From: an uncultured Bacteroidales bacterium
Lineage (GTDB): Bacteria > Bacteroidota > Bacteroidia > Bacteroidales > F082
Reading direction: 5' to 3'
NCBI GenBank assembly: GCA_937884015.1
Contig: CALGBV010000371.1
Location: 1-5,826 of the forward strand
DNA length: 5,826 nucleotides
How positions within the stretch are numbered: position 1 is the stretch's first letter; each line of letters starts with the position of its first letter. Positions 5,426 through 5,826 of the stretch are shown here, piece by piece. The position numbers and the translations under genes were made by a program. The notes under the pieces are model-generated. The model was not told the DNA's origin. It made no database searches and saw only the letters and a list, made by a program, of their open reading frames with translations.

Positions 5426-5826
5426 ATGAAAAAGTTACTGCTTTCTTTCTGCCTGATGGCAATTATGCTTTCGGCAAACGCACAAAATGAAAAATCAGAG
5501 GCTTACAAACTCTACCGTTCCAAAGGCTTTAACATTGAAGCCACGGCTTCGACAGGCATGTTTGACGTGCCCATGTTGGTGGCTCATCAAATGCCGTACC
5601 TGCTCGCCATTGGTCCGACTGCCAATTACCGCTTTAATAGGTATGTATGCGCAGGTCTTGGCGCAGAGTTTCAGATGGCTCGTGGCGGACACACTGATTC
5701 TCCGGAGTTTGATAAGTTTATGATGGGCGTGCCGGTCTTCGCCAATATCAAGGTGAACATGGGACGCGGGCATATCTCGCCATTTTTCGCAGCGCGTGCA
5801 GGCATGATTTTCGGTTTTAACGATGT
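5426..5826 (+). CDS. Outer membrane beta-barrel protein, 3' end beyond window
   Basis: An open frame of 133 codons with no stop before the right edge, so the gene is partial. It begins MKKLLLSFCLMAIMLSANAQ, a signal peptidase I signal with cleavage after NA (residue 19). Beyond that, AIGPTANYRFNRYVCAGLGAEF, then GVPVFANIKVNMGRGHISPF, then AARAGMIFGF have the alternating pattern of barrel strands. It is paralogous to the gene at 4620: GLG (77-79 here, 62-64 there), VP (102-103, 83-84) and PF (119-120, 100-101) line up, with 17 residues between the last two in both. The signal peptides share LLLSFCLMA. The start follows an A/T-rich leader without Shine-Dalgarno, 242 bp after the first barrel gene. 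Function unknown; it probably sits in the outer membrane. Confidence 0.85.
   Translation, partial: MKKLLLSFCLMAIMLSANAQNEKSEAYKLYRSKGFNIEATASTGMFDVPMLVAHQMPYLLAIGPTANYRFNRYVCAGLGAEFQMARGGHTDSPEFDKFMMGVPVFANIKVNMGRGHISPFFAARAGMIFGFND

Noticed and set aside
5487..5773. Frames 5487-5723 (plus) and 5495-5773 (minus)
   Set aside because: They shadow the partial barrel gene from 5426, which has a signal peptide and matches its neighbour.

Overview
The window looks like a chromosomal stretch from a member of the Bacteroidota, most likely order Bacteroidales. Three things point there: protein families typical of that group (DUF5106/thioredoxin-fold protein, DUF3244 lipoprotein, TPR-transmembrane-HTH regulator, small outer membrane beta-barrels), promoter elements of the TAnnTTTG type, and A/T-rich leaders without Shine-Dalgarno sequences before the start codons. 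I cannot name a species or genus. There are no RNA genes, transposases, CRISPR arrays or phage genes.

Layout. Positions 1-189 are non-coding and repeat-rich: an 8-bp tandem repeat (1-40), two inverted copies of a small hairpin repeat (39-61 and 115-138) and a 7-bp tandem repeat (138-179). Then comes a minus-strand gene (190-1059) for a periplasmic DUF5106/thioredoxin-like protein. It diverges across only 50 bp from a plus-strand gene (1110-2717) encoding a TPR protein with a lipoprotein signal, one transmembrane helix and a C-terminal LuxR-like helix-turn-helix. A 127-bp gap holds a 14-bp direct repeat, a possible terminator and a promoter. It is followed on the plus strand by a DUF3244-type lipoprotein (2845-3273), two unrecognised lipoproteins whose genes overlap by 11 bp (3317-3970 and 3960-4586), and an outer membrane beta-barrel protein (4620-5183). 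After a 242-bp AT-rich gap a second, related beta-barrel gene (from 5426) runs off the right edge.

How they may work together. All seven proteins carry N-terminal export signals, so this is an envelope gene cluster. The TPR-TM-HTH protein has the layout of a membrane-spanning one-component regulator (sensor outside, DNA-binding domain inside). The lipoproteins and barrels downstream are plausible targets, but that is inference from gene order. The two overlapping lipoproteins share a C-terminal layout and look like diverged paralogues, and so do the two barrels. I see no firmly supported new system. The best leads are the covarying hairpin pair, the lipoprotein-plus-TM regulator with operator-like repeats just downstream, and the two duplicated gene pairs.
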